Assembly (NCBI RefSeq): GCF_024623785.1
Contig: NZ_JANKBZ010000010.1
Span: 186,001 to 250,000 of the forward strand
From: Archangium lipolyticum
GTDB taxonomy: Bacteria > Myxococcota > Myxococcia > Myxococcales > Myxococcaceae
Length of the DNA: 64,000 nucleotides
Reading direction: 5' to 3'
The notes beneath the pieces are model-generated. The model did not search any database. It was not told the origin of the DNA and saw only the letters and a list, made by a program, of their open reading frames with translations. Positions within the stretch are counted from its first letter, which is position 1. Every line of letters starts with the position of its first letter. The translations under genes and the position numbers were made by a program. Positions 37,379 through 45,549 of the stretch are shown piece after piece.

Positions 37379-38264
37379 CCCCGCCGTTGACCAGTGATGT
37401 GATGGCGTTGGCGATGTCGCCGGGCACCTCCTCCTGGAGGAAGTGTCCGGCCTGGGTGCGCTTGACCTCCGCGTGTGGCAGGAGGCGTTGGAGCCACCCG
37501 ATGACGCGTCCGAGCACCGGATCGCGGTCACCCCAGACGATGCGCATGGGGCCCTTGAATGACTCGGCGACCTCCTGGCAGCGCCGGAGCGGCGCGATGG
37601 AGGGATGCTCCATGGAGTCCGGCACCATGCGCGCGAGGGCGAGGGGCGCGGCGCGGTCCTGGAGATGCCGGAGCGGCCATCGATAGGCGCGGGCGACCTC
37701 GCCGCGCATGGTGCTCCGGTCCCCTTGCGCGAGCCAGAGCGCGAGCTGCGGGAATTGCAGGCCGCGGAACAGGGCGTCGCTGAGCACGGGGAACTGGCTC
37801 AGACGATGGAACAGTGTCGGACGGAACCCGGGGCGCGGCGGCCCGAGGACGGTGTTCAGGATGACCATGCCCGACACGCGCTCGAGCCTCTCGGCGAGCG
37901 CGAGCATGCCGATGGGACCGCCCCAGTCCTGGCCGACGAAGATCATGTCGTCGAGGGCGAGCGCATCGATCAGGCCGCCGATCCAGGCGGCGTGGTTCTC
38001 GAGGGTGTGCACGCCCAGGTCGCGCGGCTTGTCGGAGAGGCCGAGGCCGACGAGGTCGGGTACGATGCAGCGCACCGGCTGGCCGCGAAGGGCGGCCATG
38101 ACCTTGCGGTAGAGGAAGCCCCATGCGGGGTTGCCGTGGAGCATGAAGACGGGCTGCCCTTCACCGAATTCCATGACGTGGATGGAATGGCCCGCGACGG
38201 AGATCTGGCGGCGCTCGATGCCGTCGGGCAGTTGTCGAAGGATCCATGAGGGCAGCTCGGTCAT
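37356..38264 (-). CDS. haloalkane dehalogenase/OleB-like alpha/beta hydrolase
   Basis: A 302-residue alpha/beta hydrolase whose nucleophile is Asp113 in VGQDWGGPIG rather than Ser. HGNP (43-46) gives the oxyanion/halide Asn45, with Trp114 next to the nucleophile, and the base is His274 (QAGHFLQEE). This catalytic set is shared by haloalkane dehalogenases, epoxide-hydrolase-like enzymes and OleB, the beta-lactone decarboxylase of long-chain olefin synthesis. An acyl-activating partner encoded directly upstream with an ATGA overlap fits a lipid role better than dehalogenation, but OleA and OleD are not present here. Confidence 0.75.
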   Translation of the reverse strand: MTELPSWILRQLPDGIERRQISVAGHSIHVMEFGEGQPVFMLHGNPAWGFLYRKVMAALRGQPVRCIVPDLVGLGLSDKPRDLGVHTLENHAAWIGGLIDALALDDMIFVGQDWGGPIGMLALAERLERVSGMVILNTVLGPPRPGFRPTLFHRLSQFPVLSDALFRGLQFPQLALWLAQGDRSTMRGEVARAYRWPLRHLQDRAAPLALARMVPDSMEHPSIAPLRRCQEVAESFKGPMRIVWGDRDPVLGRVIGWLQRLLPHAEVKRTQAGHFLQEEVPGDIANAITSLVNGGANARASG

Positions 38265-40867
38265 GATGGGGCTCCTTGCAGCAGTGTGGAGATCCGCGCG
38301 CGCAGCTCACCGGTGCGCGCGTTCACGTCGGCGGATGGGTCGTCGAGGATCGCGGCGCCGACGCGGAGGGTGACGCGGTGAAGGCCGCGAAAGGACCCGC
38401 CGCGCGGCATGACGCGGTGAGTGCCGTCGATCGCCACGGGGACGATGGGCGCCCGCGCGCGCTGCGCAATCACCGCCGCGCCGTGCCGGAACGGCAGGAG
38501 GTCGCCGTCCCAGGAGCGCGTCCCCTCGGGGAATACGATCAGCACCGCGCCGCGCTCGAGCTGCGCCACGCTCTCCTCGATGGCCGCGGGGAGGTTGTGG
38601 CTGGCGTCGATCGGCACCACGCCGATCCGACGCACCAGCGGCAGCAGGAGCCCGCCGAAGTATTTGGGCTTCCCCACCATGCAGGTCCGGCGAAAGACCG
38701 GCCACGGGAGGACGGACAGGATCACGATCGCGTCGAGGATCGACTGGTGGTTCGGGCAGATCAGCGCCGCGCCCGGCGGACGCAGATGCTCGGCGCCCTT
38801 GACGTGCATGCCCAGGAGCAGCCACTCGATGCCACGGATGCAGCGCAGGAGCCCGAACACGAGCAAGGTCAGCGGCAGACTTCGCGGCGGCGGGCGGGTG
38901 GCGGCGGGCGTGGCCGGTGCGGGCGCGCCATGGGCCGTGGCCTCGACGAGCTCTCGCACGGAATGCACTGTCGCCAGCACCTCACCCGCGGCATTGACTT
39001 GGAGATCCGACAACAGCGACAGGCGCGCCAGTGAATCCAGGCCGAGGTCGAGGTCGAGATGCAGATTCGGATGGAGCTCCTCGCGCGGGCGGCTCACTCG
39101 CGCGGCGATGAGCTCGAGCGCGCGCGCGTGCGCGGGATCCTCCGCCCACGCCCGGTCGGCGTCACGCCACACCGGCTTCAACCCCACGCGCTCGGCGCCC
39201 TGGGTCGCCTTGACCCATTGCTGAAGCGCGGCGCGTTTGAGCTTGCGCGTGGTGGTGCGTGGCAGGGGCTCGCGGGTGATGGTGACGCCGGCGACGCGCT
39301 TGTAGGACGGCAGCGCGGCGGCGAGGCGCGCGACCTCCTCGTGGATCTCCTGCTCGACGTTGCCGGTGCCGGCGGCACGTATGGCCTCGAGGTCGGGGAC
39401 GACGACGAGATGGAGATGCGGTTCGCTCCCCGCGCGGCCGGGCGCGAGCGTGACCCCCGCCTCGGCGATGAGCTTCGAGCGCGCGAAGTATGTCTCGAGC
39501 TCGCTCGGCTGGATCTTCTTGCCGCTGGGAAGGACGAGGGTTTCTCCGGCGCGACCCAGGAGATAGAGATAACCATTCTCGTCGAGGTACCCGAGGTCGC
39601 CGGTGTGGAGCCAGCCGTCCACGATCGTCGCCTCGCTCGGGCGGTTGTAATAGCCCGGCATCACCATCCCACCGCGGACGAGCACCTCGCCGGGCGCCTG
39701 CGGGCTCCCTCGACCGTCCGGGACGTCGATGCGGAGCTCGGCACCGGGCACCGCGCGGCCGACCGTTCCGATGGCCGTCTCGCCTGGCTGGCCGATCGCG
39801 ATCGTGCCGGCGGTCTCGGTGAGACCGTAGACCTGCAGGACGTCGATGCCCAGGGCGTAGAACGTGCGCGCGGCTTCCGGATCCATGGCCGCGCCGCCGG
39901 AGAGCAGCACGCGCGTCTTCGGTCCGAACGCGGCGTGGACCTTCTTGAACATGACCTTTCCCGCGTTGAAGCCGATGGCGCGGGCGCGGCGATTCCAGCG
40001 CAACAGGCGCGGAAACATGCGTCGCAACCGGGGCGACTCATCGACTTGCGCGCGCACGCGGCGCAGGAACAGGTGATAGAACTGCGGAACGCAGAAGAAG
40101 ATCGTGATGCCAGCGTCGCGCAGCGCGCTGGTGATGCGAGTGACCTCGATCTCGGGGAGGAGCACCACCGTCGCGCCGACGGTGAGCGGAGCGAGCATGC
40201 CGCCGATCTGCGCGAGGATGTGAAAGAAGGGGAGGACCGACAGGATCACGTCGTTGCGGTCGGCGCGCAATGCGAGGGCCGTTCCGTTCACCGACGCGAT
40301 CAAGTTCGTGTGCGTCAGCATGACGCCCTTCGGCTCGGACGTCGTGCCTGACGTGTAGAGCAGTCCGGCCAGCTCGTCGCCGCCGCCAACGAGCTCCTCG
40401 GGGGCGGCGGCGCCGCTGGAAAACACGCCATTCTCTTGCTCGTGCAGGCCGAACACCTGCTCGAGTTGTGTCCACGTGGTGCTCTGGGCCTGGGTCTTCG
40501 CATCGACGATGGCGAAGCGCGTGCCAGCGTCCTTCATGAGCGAGCCCAGCGCCGCCGGGGACAGCTGGGGATCCAGCGTCACCGCGACGGCACCGAGGCC
40601 GACGATGGCGTACCAGGCCGCGCACCAATCCGGATGGTTGGCGCCAATCAGCGCGCAGCGCTCACCGCGCTTCAGACCGCGCCCGGTCAGGAACGCCGAG
40701 GCGCGCGCGATGCGCTCGACGAACGCGCCGTAGGTCACGACCGTGCGGGATTGCAGGCCATGGATGACGAACGCCGGTTGATCCGGGTTCTCCTCCGCTC
40801 GCCTGCGCATCTCCGCCGCGATATGGTTTGTCGATCGTCTGGTCATGTTCGGCGTGCGCACAGACAT
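38261..40867 (-). CDS. ligase-ACP-acyltransferase three-part protein
   Basis: An 868-residue protein with three lipid modules in a row. Residues 1-555 are an acyl-activating AMP ligase (YTSGTTSEPKG at 171-181, YGLTETAG at 347-354, WLHTGDLGY at 419-427). Residues about 575-645 are a carrier domain with LGLDSL (Ser612). Residues about 665-868 are a PlsC-type 1-acyl-glycerophosphate acyltransferase with HX4D as NHQSILD (706-712) and FPEGTRS (779-785), after a hydrophobic stretch. Activation, carriage and transfer to a glycerolipid could occur on one chain; E. coli Aas has ligase and acyltransferase in the opposite order and no ACP. The ATG at 40867 or 40846 is possible; neither has a good ribosome site. 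Confidence 0.85.
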   Translation of the reverse strand: MSVRTPNMTRRSTNHIAAEMRRRAEENPDQPAFVIHGLQSRTVVTYGAFVERIARASAFLTGRGLKRGERCALIGANHPDWCAAWYAIVGLGAVAVTLDPQLSPAALGSLMKDAGTRFAIVDAKTQAQSTTWTQLEQVFGLHEQENGVFSSGAAAPEELVGGGDELAGLLYTSGTTSEPKGVMLTHTNLIASVNGTALALRADRNDVILSVLPFFHILAQIGGMLAPLTVGATVVLLPEIEVTRITSALRDAGITIFFCVPQFYHLFLRRVRAQVDESPRLRRMFPRLLRWNRRARAIGFNAGKVMFKKVHAAFGPKTRVLLSGGAAMDPEAARTFYALGIDVLQVYGLTETAGTIAIGQPGETAIGTVGRAVPGAELRIDVPDGRGSPQAPGEVLVRGGMVMPGYYNRPSEATIVDGWLHTGDLGYLDENGYLYLLGRAGETLVLPSGKKIQPSELETYFARSKLIAEAGVTLAPGRAGSEPHLHLVVVPDLEAIRAAGTGNVEQEIHEEVARLAAALPSYKRVAGVTITREPLPRTTTRKLKRAALQQWVKATQGAERVGLKPVWRDADRAWAEDPAHARALELIAARVSRPREELHPNLHLDLDLGLDSLARLSLLSDLQVNAAGEVLATVHSVRELVEATAHGAPAPATPAATRPPPRSLPLTLLVFGLLRCIRGIEWLLLGMHVKGAEHLRPPGAALICPNHQSILDAIVILSVLPWPVFRRTCMVGKPKYFGGLLLPLVRRIGVVPIDASHNLPAAIEESVAQLERGAVLIVFPEGTRSWDGDLLPFRHGAAVIAQRARAPIVPVAIDGTHRVMPRGGSFRGLHRVTLRVGAAILDDPSADVNARTGELRARISTLLQGAPS

Positions 40868-41052
40868 TACACTGTCAGTGCGGCTGCATGTTGAGCACCT
40901 CCCGGGCTGCGTCGATTCCTTGACGAAAAGGCTATTTGAAAGGCTCCACGGGCACTGTCTCCCCGTGGAAGTTGGCCATGCTCGGCGCTGGTTGTTCGCG
41001 GCTTCCGTGCATGATGTCGTGACACGTCACCCTTTGTGCATCGGAGAAGACC

Positions 41053-42135
41053 GTGAACGCGACGAGAGGATTGGTGGTTTTGCTCGCCTGGCTGTTGTTG
41101 GGGGGACCCGTCGCCTGTCAGGAGTACGCCCAACTGACCGCCCATGACATGACCGTCCCCCGTGTCTCGCACACCGCGACCCTGTTGGGCTCGGGCAAGG
41201 TGCTGGTAACGGGCGGCCGTGATGAATCCGCCTTCTGGTCCAGGGTGGAGGTGTACGACCCGGGCAAGACCTCCTGGTCCACGGCCAAGAACATGGTGGT
41301 CCCCCGCTACGGTCACACGGCCACGTTGCTGCCTTCGGGCAAGGTGTTGGTGACGGGCGGGAGCAGCGGGCTCCGTGTGGAGCAGCTGCTCGTTTCGGCG
41401 GAGGTGTATGATCCGGAGTCGGGCACCTGGTCGCGCACCGGCGACATGTCCTCTCCGCGTGTCTTCCATTCGGCCAACCTGCTTCCCGACGGCCGGATCC
41501 TGGTGACGGGTGGAGACGGCGGTGGCTCCTCCCTCTCCAGCGCCGAGGTGTATGACCCCGCGACGGGTCTCTGGTCTCCCGCTGGAAACATGGCGTCCGC
41601 TCGCCGCGATCACACCGCCACCGTGCTCTCCAATGGCAAGGTATTGGTGACGGGAGGGACTGGCGCGGAGAGCTCGCTCGCGACGGCGGAGCTGTACGAC
41701 CCGGAGTCGGGCACCTGGTCCTCCACCGGCCGCCTTGGAGCCGCTCGCGCGAGCCATACGGCCTCGCTGCTTTCGGATGGCAGGGTGCTGGTCGTGGGCG
41801 GGTCGGACGGCGCGTCCCTGCCGGGTGCGGAGCTCTATGACCCGGCGAACGGCACCTGGTCCTCCACTGGAGACCTGAACACGGCTCGCACCACCCACAC
41901 CGCGCTCGTGTTGCCCTCGGGGAAGATCCTGGTGACGGGGGGCTTCGTCGATGGATTCTGGCTGGCCTCGTCGGAGACGTATGACCCGGCGAGCGGCACC
42001 TGGTCCTCCATGGCCAACATGGCCACGCCCCGTGTCGGCCACACCGCCACGCTGCTTCCGGATGGCAGGGTGCTCATCACGGGGGGCTATGACGGCCAGG
42101 CGCAGCTCTTCACGGTCGAGCTTCTCGAGCCCTGA
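41053..42135 (+). CDS. secreted Kelch-repeat beta-propeller protein
   Basis: A 360-residue protein. A hydrophobic signal segment (LVVLLAWLLLGGPVAC) ends in a Cys, but the -3 residue is Pro, so it is either an atypical lipoprotein or cleaved by signal peptidase I. Seven Kelch units follow, each with a HTATLL-type strand, a KVLVTGG or RVLVVGG strand and a YDP-x-GTWS turn; this number fits a closed seven-bladed propeller. Such proteins are abundant in myxobacteria. The binding partner is unknown. The GTG at 41053 has CGGAGA upstream. It is convergent with the patatin gene. Confidence 0.85.
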   Translation: MNATRGLVVLLAWLLLGGPVACQEYAQLTAHDMTVPRVSHTATLLGSGKVLVTGGRDESAFWSRVEVYDPGKTSWSTAKNMVVPRYGHTATLLPSGKVLVTGGSSGLRVEQLLVSAEVYDPESGTWSRTGDMSSPRVFHSANLLPDGRILVTGGDGGGSSLSSAEVYDPATGLWSPAGNMASARRDHTATVLSNGKVLVTGGTGAESSLATAELYDPESGTWSSTGRLGAARASHTASLLSDGRVLVVGGSDGASLPGAELYDPANGTWSSTGDLNTARTTHTALVLPSGKILVTGGFVDGFWLASSETYDPASGTWSSMANMATPRVGHTATLLPDGRVLITGGYDGQAQLFTVELLEP

Positions 42136-42150
42136 GGAGGGCCGCGGCTC

Positions 42151-43206
42151 TCACATCACCGCGGGTACCGGCTCGGAACTTCCGAAGGTGCGCGCGGTGG
42201 CCTCCGCTGCCCTCAGGGCCAGGACCTCGGGGATGCGGTGCTTCTGGATCCACTGCTCGAAGTTCCACGTCTCGAGGAACCGCCTCGCGGCCTCCCGGCC
42301 CTCGAGCCGCAGGGCATGGCTCAGCTCCTGGCTGATGCCGAACTGCGTGGTCTTCACGCCCAGGGTGGGGATGGCGATGGTGCGATCGAAGTTCTTCTGC
42401 TGGATGTAGCGCGCGTCGTGCGCCTCCATCATGGTGGAGAACAGTGCCCGGAAGAGGGAGAGGGGACCGCGGATGCGGCTCGGTTCCTCCGTGGCCCGGC
42501 CGTCCTCCTGCACCCGGTCCACCAGCTTGAAACCGAAGGTGGGCCATTGGGGATTCGCCGTCCCGTCGTCGAGGATGTCGACCGGGAAGTTGCTGAGCAC
42601 ACCACCGTCCACGATGTAGCAGGTGATGTCCTGGCCGTACTTGAGCCGGACGGGCTCGAAGAAGAAGGGGATGCTCATGCTCATGCGCACCGCCCGCGCC
42701 ACGTCGAGCTCCTCGGGATCGATGCCGTAGTCCCGGATGTCCCGGGGCAGGACGAGCTTCTTGCGCCGGGTGACGTCGGCGGCGATGACCTGGAGCTTGT
42801 AGAAGTACTTCGAGCCGGGCTCCTCGCCCTCCATGTGCAGATCCCGGAAGGTGTGGACCTTGCGGGGGGAGTCGGCCAGCAGCTTGCGCAGCCAGTTCTC
42901 GAAGTAGATCCCCTCGTAGAGGCCCTTCTCGCGCAGCACGCTCAGCGCCGGGCCGACCAGTGGCACCCGGTCCATGGTGCTCGTGTCCTGGAAACGCCGG
43001 AAGTCGAGCTCCGCCATGATGGAGCCCAGTTCAGCGGCCGAGTACCCCGCGGCCAGGAGCGCCGCGGCGATGGCGCCGGCCGAGGTGCCCACGACGTTCT
43101 GGAACTTCACGCCGCGCTCCTCCATGTGCTCGATCGCGCCCACCAGCCCGATTCCCTTGACGCCCCCGCCTTCGAATACCGCATCCGCCTTGTCCAACCG
43201 CTCCAT
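42151..43206 (-). CDS. patatin-like phospholipase
   Basis: A 351-residue lipid acyl hydrolase. FEGGGVKGIG (oxyanion loop GGGVKG 13-18), GTSAG with catalytic Ser42 and VDGGVLSNFP with catalytic Asp200 make up the Ser-Asp dyad of the patatin/ExoU family. SMSIPFFFEPV is a common patatin block. No signal peptide, so it acts in the cytoplasm or at the inner leaflet, or is exported by another route. The ATG at 43206 is preceded by AGGAGAGGG; an upstream ATG at 43245 is less likely. Confidence 0.88.
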   Translation of the reverse strand: MERLDKADAVFEGGGVKGIGLVGAIEHMEERGVKFQNVVGTSAGAIAAALLAAGYSAAELGSIMAELDFRRFQDTSTMDRVPLVGPALSVLREKGLYEGIYFENWLRKLLADSPRKVHTFRDLHMEGEEPGSKYFYKLQVIAADVTRRKKLVLPRDIRDYGIDPEELDVARAVRMSMSIPFFFEPVRLKYGQDITCYIVDGGVLSNFPVDILDDGTANPQWPTFGFKLVDRVQEDGRATEEPSRIRGPLSLFRALFSTMMEAHDARYIQQKNFDRTIAIPTLGVKTTQFGISQELSHALRLEGREAARRFLETWNFEQWIQKHRIPEVLALRAAEATARTFGSSEPVPAVM

Positions 43207-43301
43207 GTACCCTCTCCTCATCGCTGCATAGGAAGAGGGCTCCACGAGGACTTGTGACGGATGGAGCCGCGCTGGGGATGCGCGAGCGGGGGTTCGGGCG
43301 C

Positions 43302-43997
43302 TCAGTGGCTCAGCCGCCCCAGGAGCAGGCCGAGCACGAAGGTCACCGCGCCGATGGTGCCCACCATCCAGAGGGGAAAACCCTGAACGCCGGCCGAGGG
43401 AGGCGGGGAGGGCGCCCGGGCGGCGGAGGAGGACTCCTCCGGGACGAGCACCCGGACCTTGATGTCACCCGCCATCAGGGCCTCCACCAGGTCATCGATG
43501 CAGCGCTCGTAGTCCTCCGCGGAGAGGTCCAGGGGCGTGCCATGGTGGGCCTCGTAGCGCTTGGAGACCGACTCGTGGCCGCGCAGCTGCGCCTCCTTCT
43601 TGGAGACGTCCACCCAGCCGCAGACGATCGACGGCGCCGTGCCGCGCCGGGGGATGAGGGAGATGGACTGCCGGGCCAGACGGCCTCCGGCGGTGCTGGG
43701 GCCCTCGGGCTCGTCGATGCGGAGCACCCGGTGCGGCGTGCGGCCGTAGATCTTCTTGGAGAACCTGTCCCGGAGCCGCTCCGCGAACAGCGCCGCGTGT
43801 GTCGCGAACTGCGTCCGGTGGGACTCGCCCGCCGAGGGCGCCGGCTCCCGGTCCGCCTCCAGGTCCTCCAGGGGGGCCATGCGTGTCTCGTTCGACAGCC
43901 CTCCCCGGGACGGGACGCGCTCGTCCTCCACCAGTGGAGCGACGCGCGTCTCGTCCACCCGCCTCGAGTTTCCCAGTCCCCTATGACCCTTCGACAT
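43302..43997 (-). CDS. tail-anchored protein, function unknown
   Basis: A 231-residue protein. The first 60 residues are charged and look disordered. A central region (RLRDRFSKKIYGRTPHRVLRIDEPEG through SISLIPRRGTAPSIVCGWVDVSKKEAQLRG) may be a small folded domain of beta type. The DDLVEALMAGDIKVRVLVPEE segment is helical then extended. A Ser/Pro-rich hinge leads to one C-terminal transmembrane helix (LWMVGTIGAVTFVLGLLLG) ending in RLSH, so it should be tail-anchored with the bulk in the cytoplasm. No family is recognised. Confidence 0.65.
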   Translation of the reverse strand: MSKGHRGLGNSRRVDETRVAPLVEDERVPSRGGLSNETRMAPLEDLEADREPAPSAGESHRTQFATHAALFAERLRDRFSKKIYGRTPHRVLRIDEPEGPSTAGGRLARQSISLIPRRGTAPSIVCGWVDVSKKEAQLRGHESVSKRYEAHHGTPLDLSAEDYERCIDDLVEALMAGDIKVRVLVPEESSSAARAPSPPPSAGVQGFPLWMVGTIGAVTFVLGLLLGRLSH

Positions 43998-44217
43998 GCC
44001 GGCTCCTTGCCGGGTGGGGTGTTCCCCCTCACCGGTGGTCTGCGGTCCGGGAGGATATCGGAGTGCCGGGGCGGACGTCCCGCGTGCGCCGCTGGACGGA
44101 AGCGGGGACGGGACGCGTCACTCTGACCGGGGGTCGACCATCTTGGGCACCACTGCCTTGCACGGACGGTCTATCGTGGACACCACGTTGCGGCGGAAAA
44201 CCGCCGAGGAGGGCGTC

Positions 44218-45504
44218 GTGCGTTTGCGAACATTCCTTTCCCTGGCCGTCCTGCTCACCGGCCTGCCCGTGCTCGCCCAGCAGGCGGTCCAGGTGCAGCC
44301 TTCGGCGGAGACGGTGCAGGTGCTCGGCGGAGGGACCGCGGTCCAGGGCGCGACCCTCTGGGTGCACCCGACGGATCCGGCCAGCAGCCTGCTGCTGGTG
44401 GCGGACAACCAGGCCGGGCTGCTCCTCTACCAGCTCGACGGCACCCTGCGGGCGCAGCTCGCCGAGGGGGGCGCGCTGGGCGTGGATGTGCAGGAGGGCT
44501 TTCCGGTGGGGGGCATCGCCCAACCGCTGGTGATGGTGGCCAACCAGACCCTCCAGGCGCTGGTGGGCTACGTCGTGGAGCCCTCGACGCTCCAGTTCCG
44601 CAGGGCCGGGCTGACGCCCATCACCCCCCAGGGCTTCATTCCCAGCAACGTGGCCCTGTACGCGAGCCCCACCACCGGGCGCTTCTTCGCCTTCGCGGGT
44701 GGCGCGACGGGCGTCGTCCAGCAGTTCGAGCTCACCGCCCAGACGGATGGCGGAGTGGTGTCCAACCCGGTCCGCACCTTGAACGTGGGGGGCGCCGTGG
44801 TGGGCCTGGCGGTGGACGATGCCCAGCGCACGCTCTACGTCGTCCAGCAGGGCGTGGGCATCTGGCAGTACGGCGCGGAGCCCGACACCGCGGATGCGCG
44901 GACCTCGGTGGATGCCGTCACGGGAGGCGGGCTCTCCCAGCCCCTGGGCGGCGTGGCGCTCTACAAGGCTTCCGGAGTCCGGGGCTATCTGCTGGCGGCG
45001 AGCGGGGGCGACAACTCCGTGCGCATCTACGAGCGAGCGCCCTCCGCGCATACCTTCCGGGGCAGCGTCACCCTCGCCGCGGATGGCGGGATCGATGCCG
45101 TGGATCGTCCGCGCTTCGTGGTGGCGAGCAACCTCGCCCTGGGCAGCCGCTTCCCCTTGGGGATGGTGGCCGTGCACGACAGCGCCAACTTCACCGGCAA
45201 CGAGAACTTCAAGCTCGTCCCGTGGCCGGCGATCGCCAACGCGTTCACCACGCCCCTGGTCGTGGACACCGCTCCCGGGAACGGAACGGGGACTGGGGAC
45301 GGGGGCACGCCGGACGCGGGCGTGGACGGGGGCGGTGGTACGGGTGGCATCGGACCGCCGGTCGGCCGTCCGGGCGAGATGCCGGACGGCGTCGAACGGC
45401 CCGAGGGCCCCAGTTGCTACTGCGCCTCGGTGTCCGTGCCGGGCTCGGTGCTGTTCGTGCTGGCGGGCGTGCTGCTGCTCTCGCGCCGGCGCCGCGGAGC
45501 CTGA
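44218..45504 (+). CDS. beta-propeller phytase with MYXO-CTERM tail
   Basis: A 428-residue secreted protein. A signal peptide (FLSLAVLLTGLPVLAQ) is followed by a beta-propeller 3-phytase domain: TLWVHPTDPASSLLLVADNQAGLLLYQLDG matches the first blade of calcium-dependent phytases, and further blades carry LAVDDAQRTLYVVQQ and DAVDRPRFVVASN. Phytases release phosphate from inositol hexakisphosphate. After a Gly/Asp-rich linker the end reads CYCASVSVPG, then a hydrophobic helix and SRRRR, the plan of the MYXO-CTERM cell-surface sorting signal. The start is a GTG at 44218 behind GAGGAGG. The catalytic residues cannot all be checked by eye. Confidence 0.78.
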   Translation: MRLRTFLSLAVLLTGLPVLAQQAVQVQPSAETVQVLGGGTAVQGATLWVHPTDPASSLLLVADNQAGLLLYQLDGTLRAQLAEGGALGVDVQEGFPVGGIAQPLVMVANQTLQALVGYVVEPSTLQFRRAGLTPITPQGFIPSNVALYASPTTGRFFAFAGGATGVVQQFELTAQTDGGVVSNPVRTLNVGGAVVGLAVDDAQRTLYVVQQGVGIWQYGAEPDTADARTSVDAVTGGGLSQPLGGVALYKASGVRGYLLAASGGDNSVRIYERAPSAHTFRGSVTLAADGGIDAVDRPRFVVASNLALGSRFPLGMVAVHDSANFTGNENFKLVPWPAIANAFTTPLVVDTAPGNGTGTGDGGTPDAGVDGGGGTGGIGPPVGRPGEMPDGVERPEGPSCYCASVSVPGSVLFVLAGVLLLSRRRRGA

Positions 45505-45549
45505 TGCCGGTTGCCTCCGGGGGGCGGCTGGGCTCAACTCGGCGCCCGC

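Noticed and set aside
40867-42042. A 391-codon repetitive open frame antisense to the Kelch gene
   Set aside because: Its repeats are simply the complement of the Kelch repeats, and it lacks a start context.
41160-42130. DNA-level repeat of about 150 bases
   Set aside because: Explained by the seven Kelch units of the encoded protein; not a CRISPR or mobile repeat.
44140-44170. Possible sigma54 promoter before the phytase gene (GGGCAC and TTGCAC)
   Set aside because: The spacing between the GG and GC elements is 12-13 bases rather than 10, so it does not fit.
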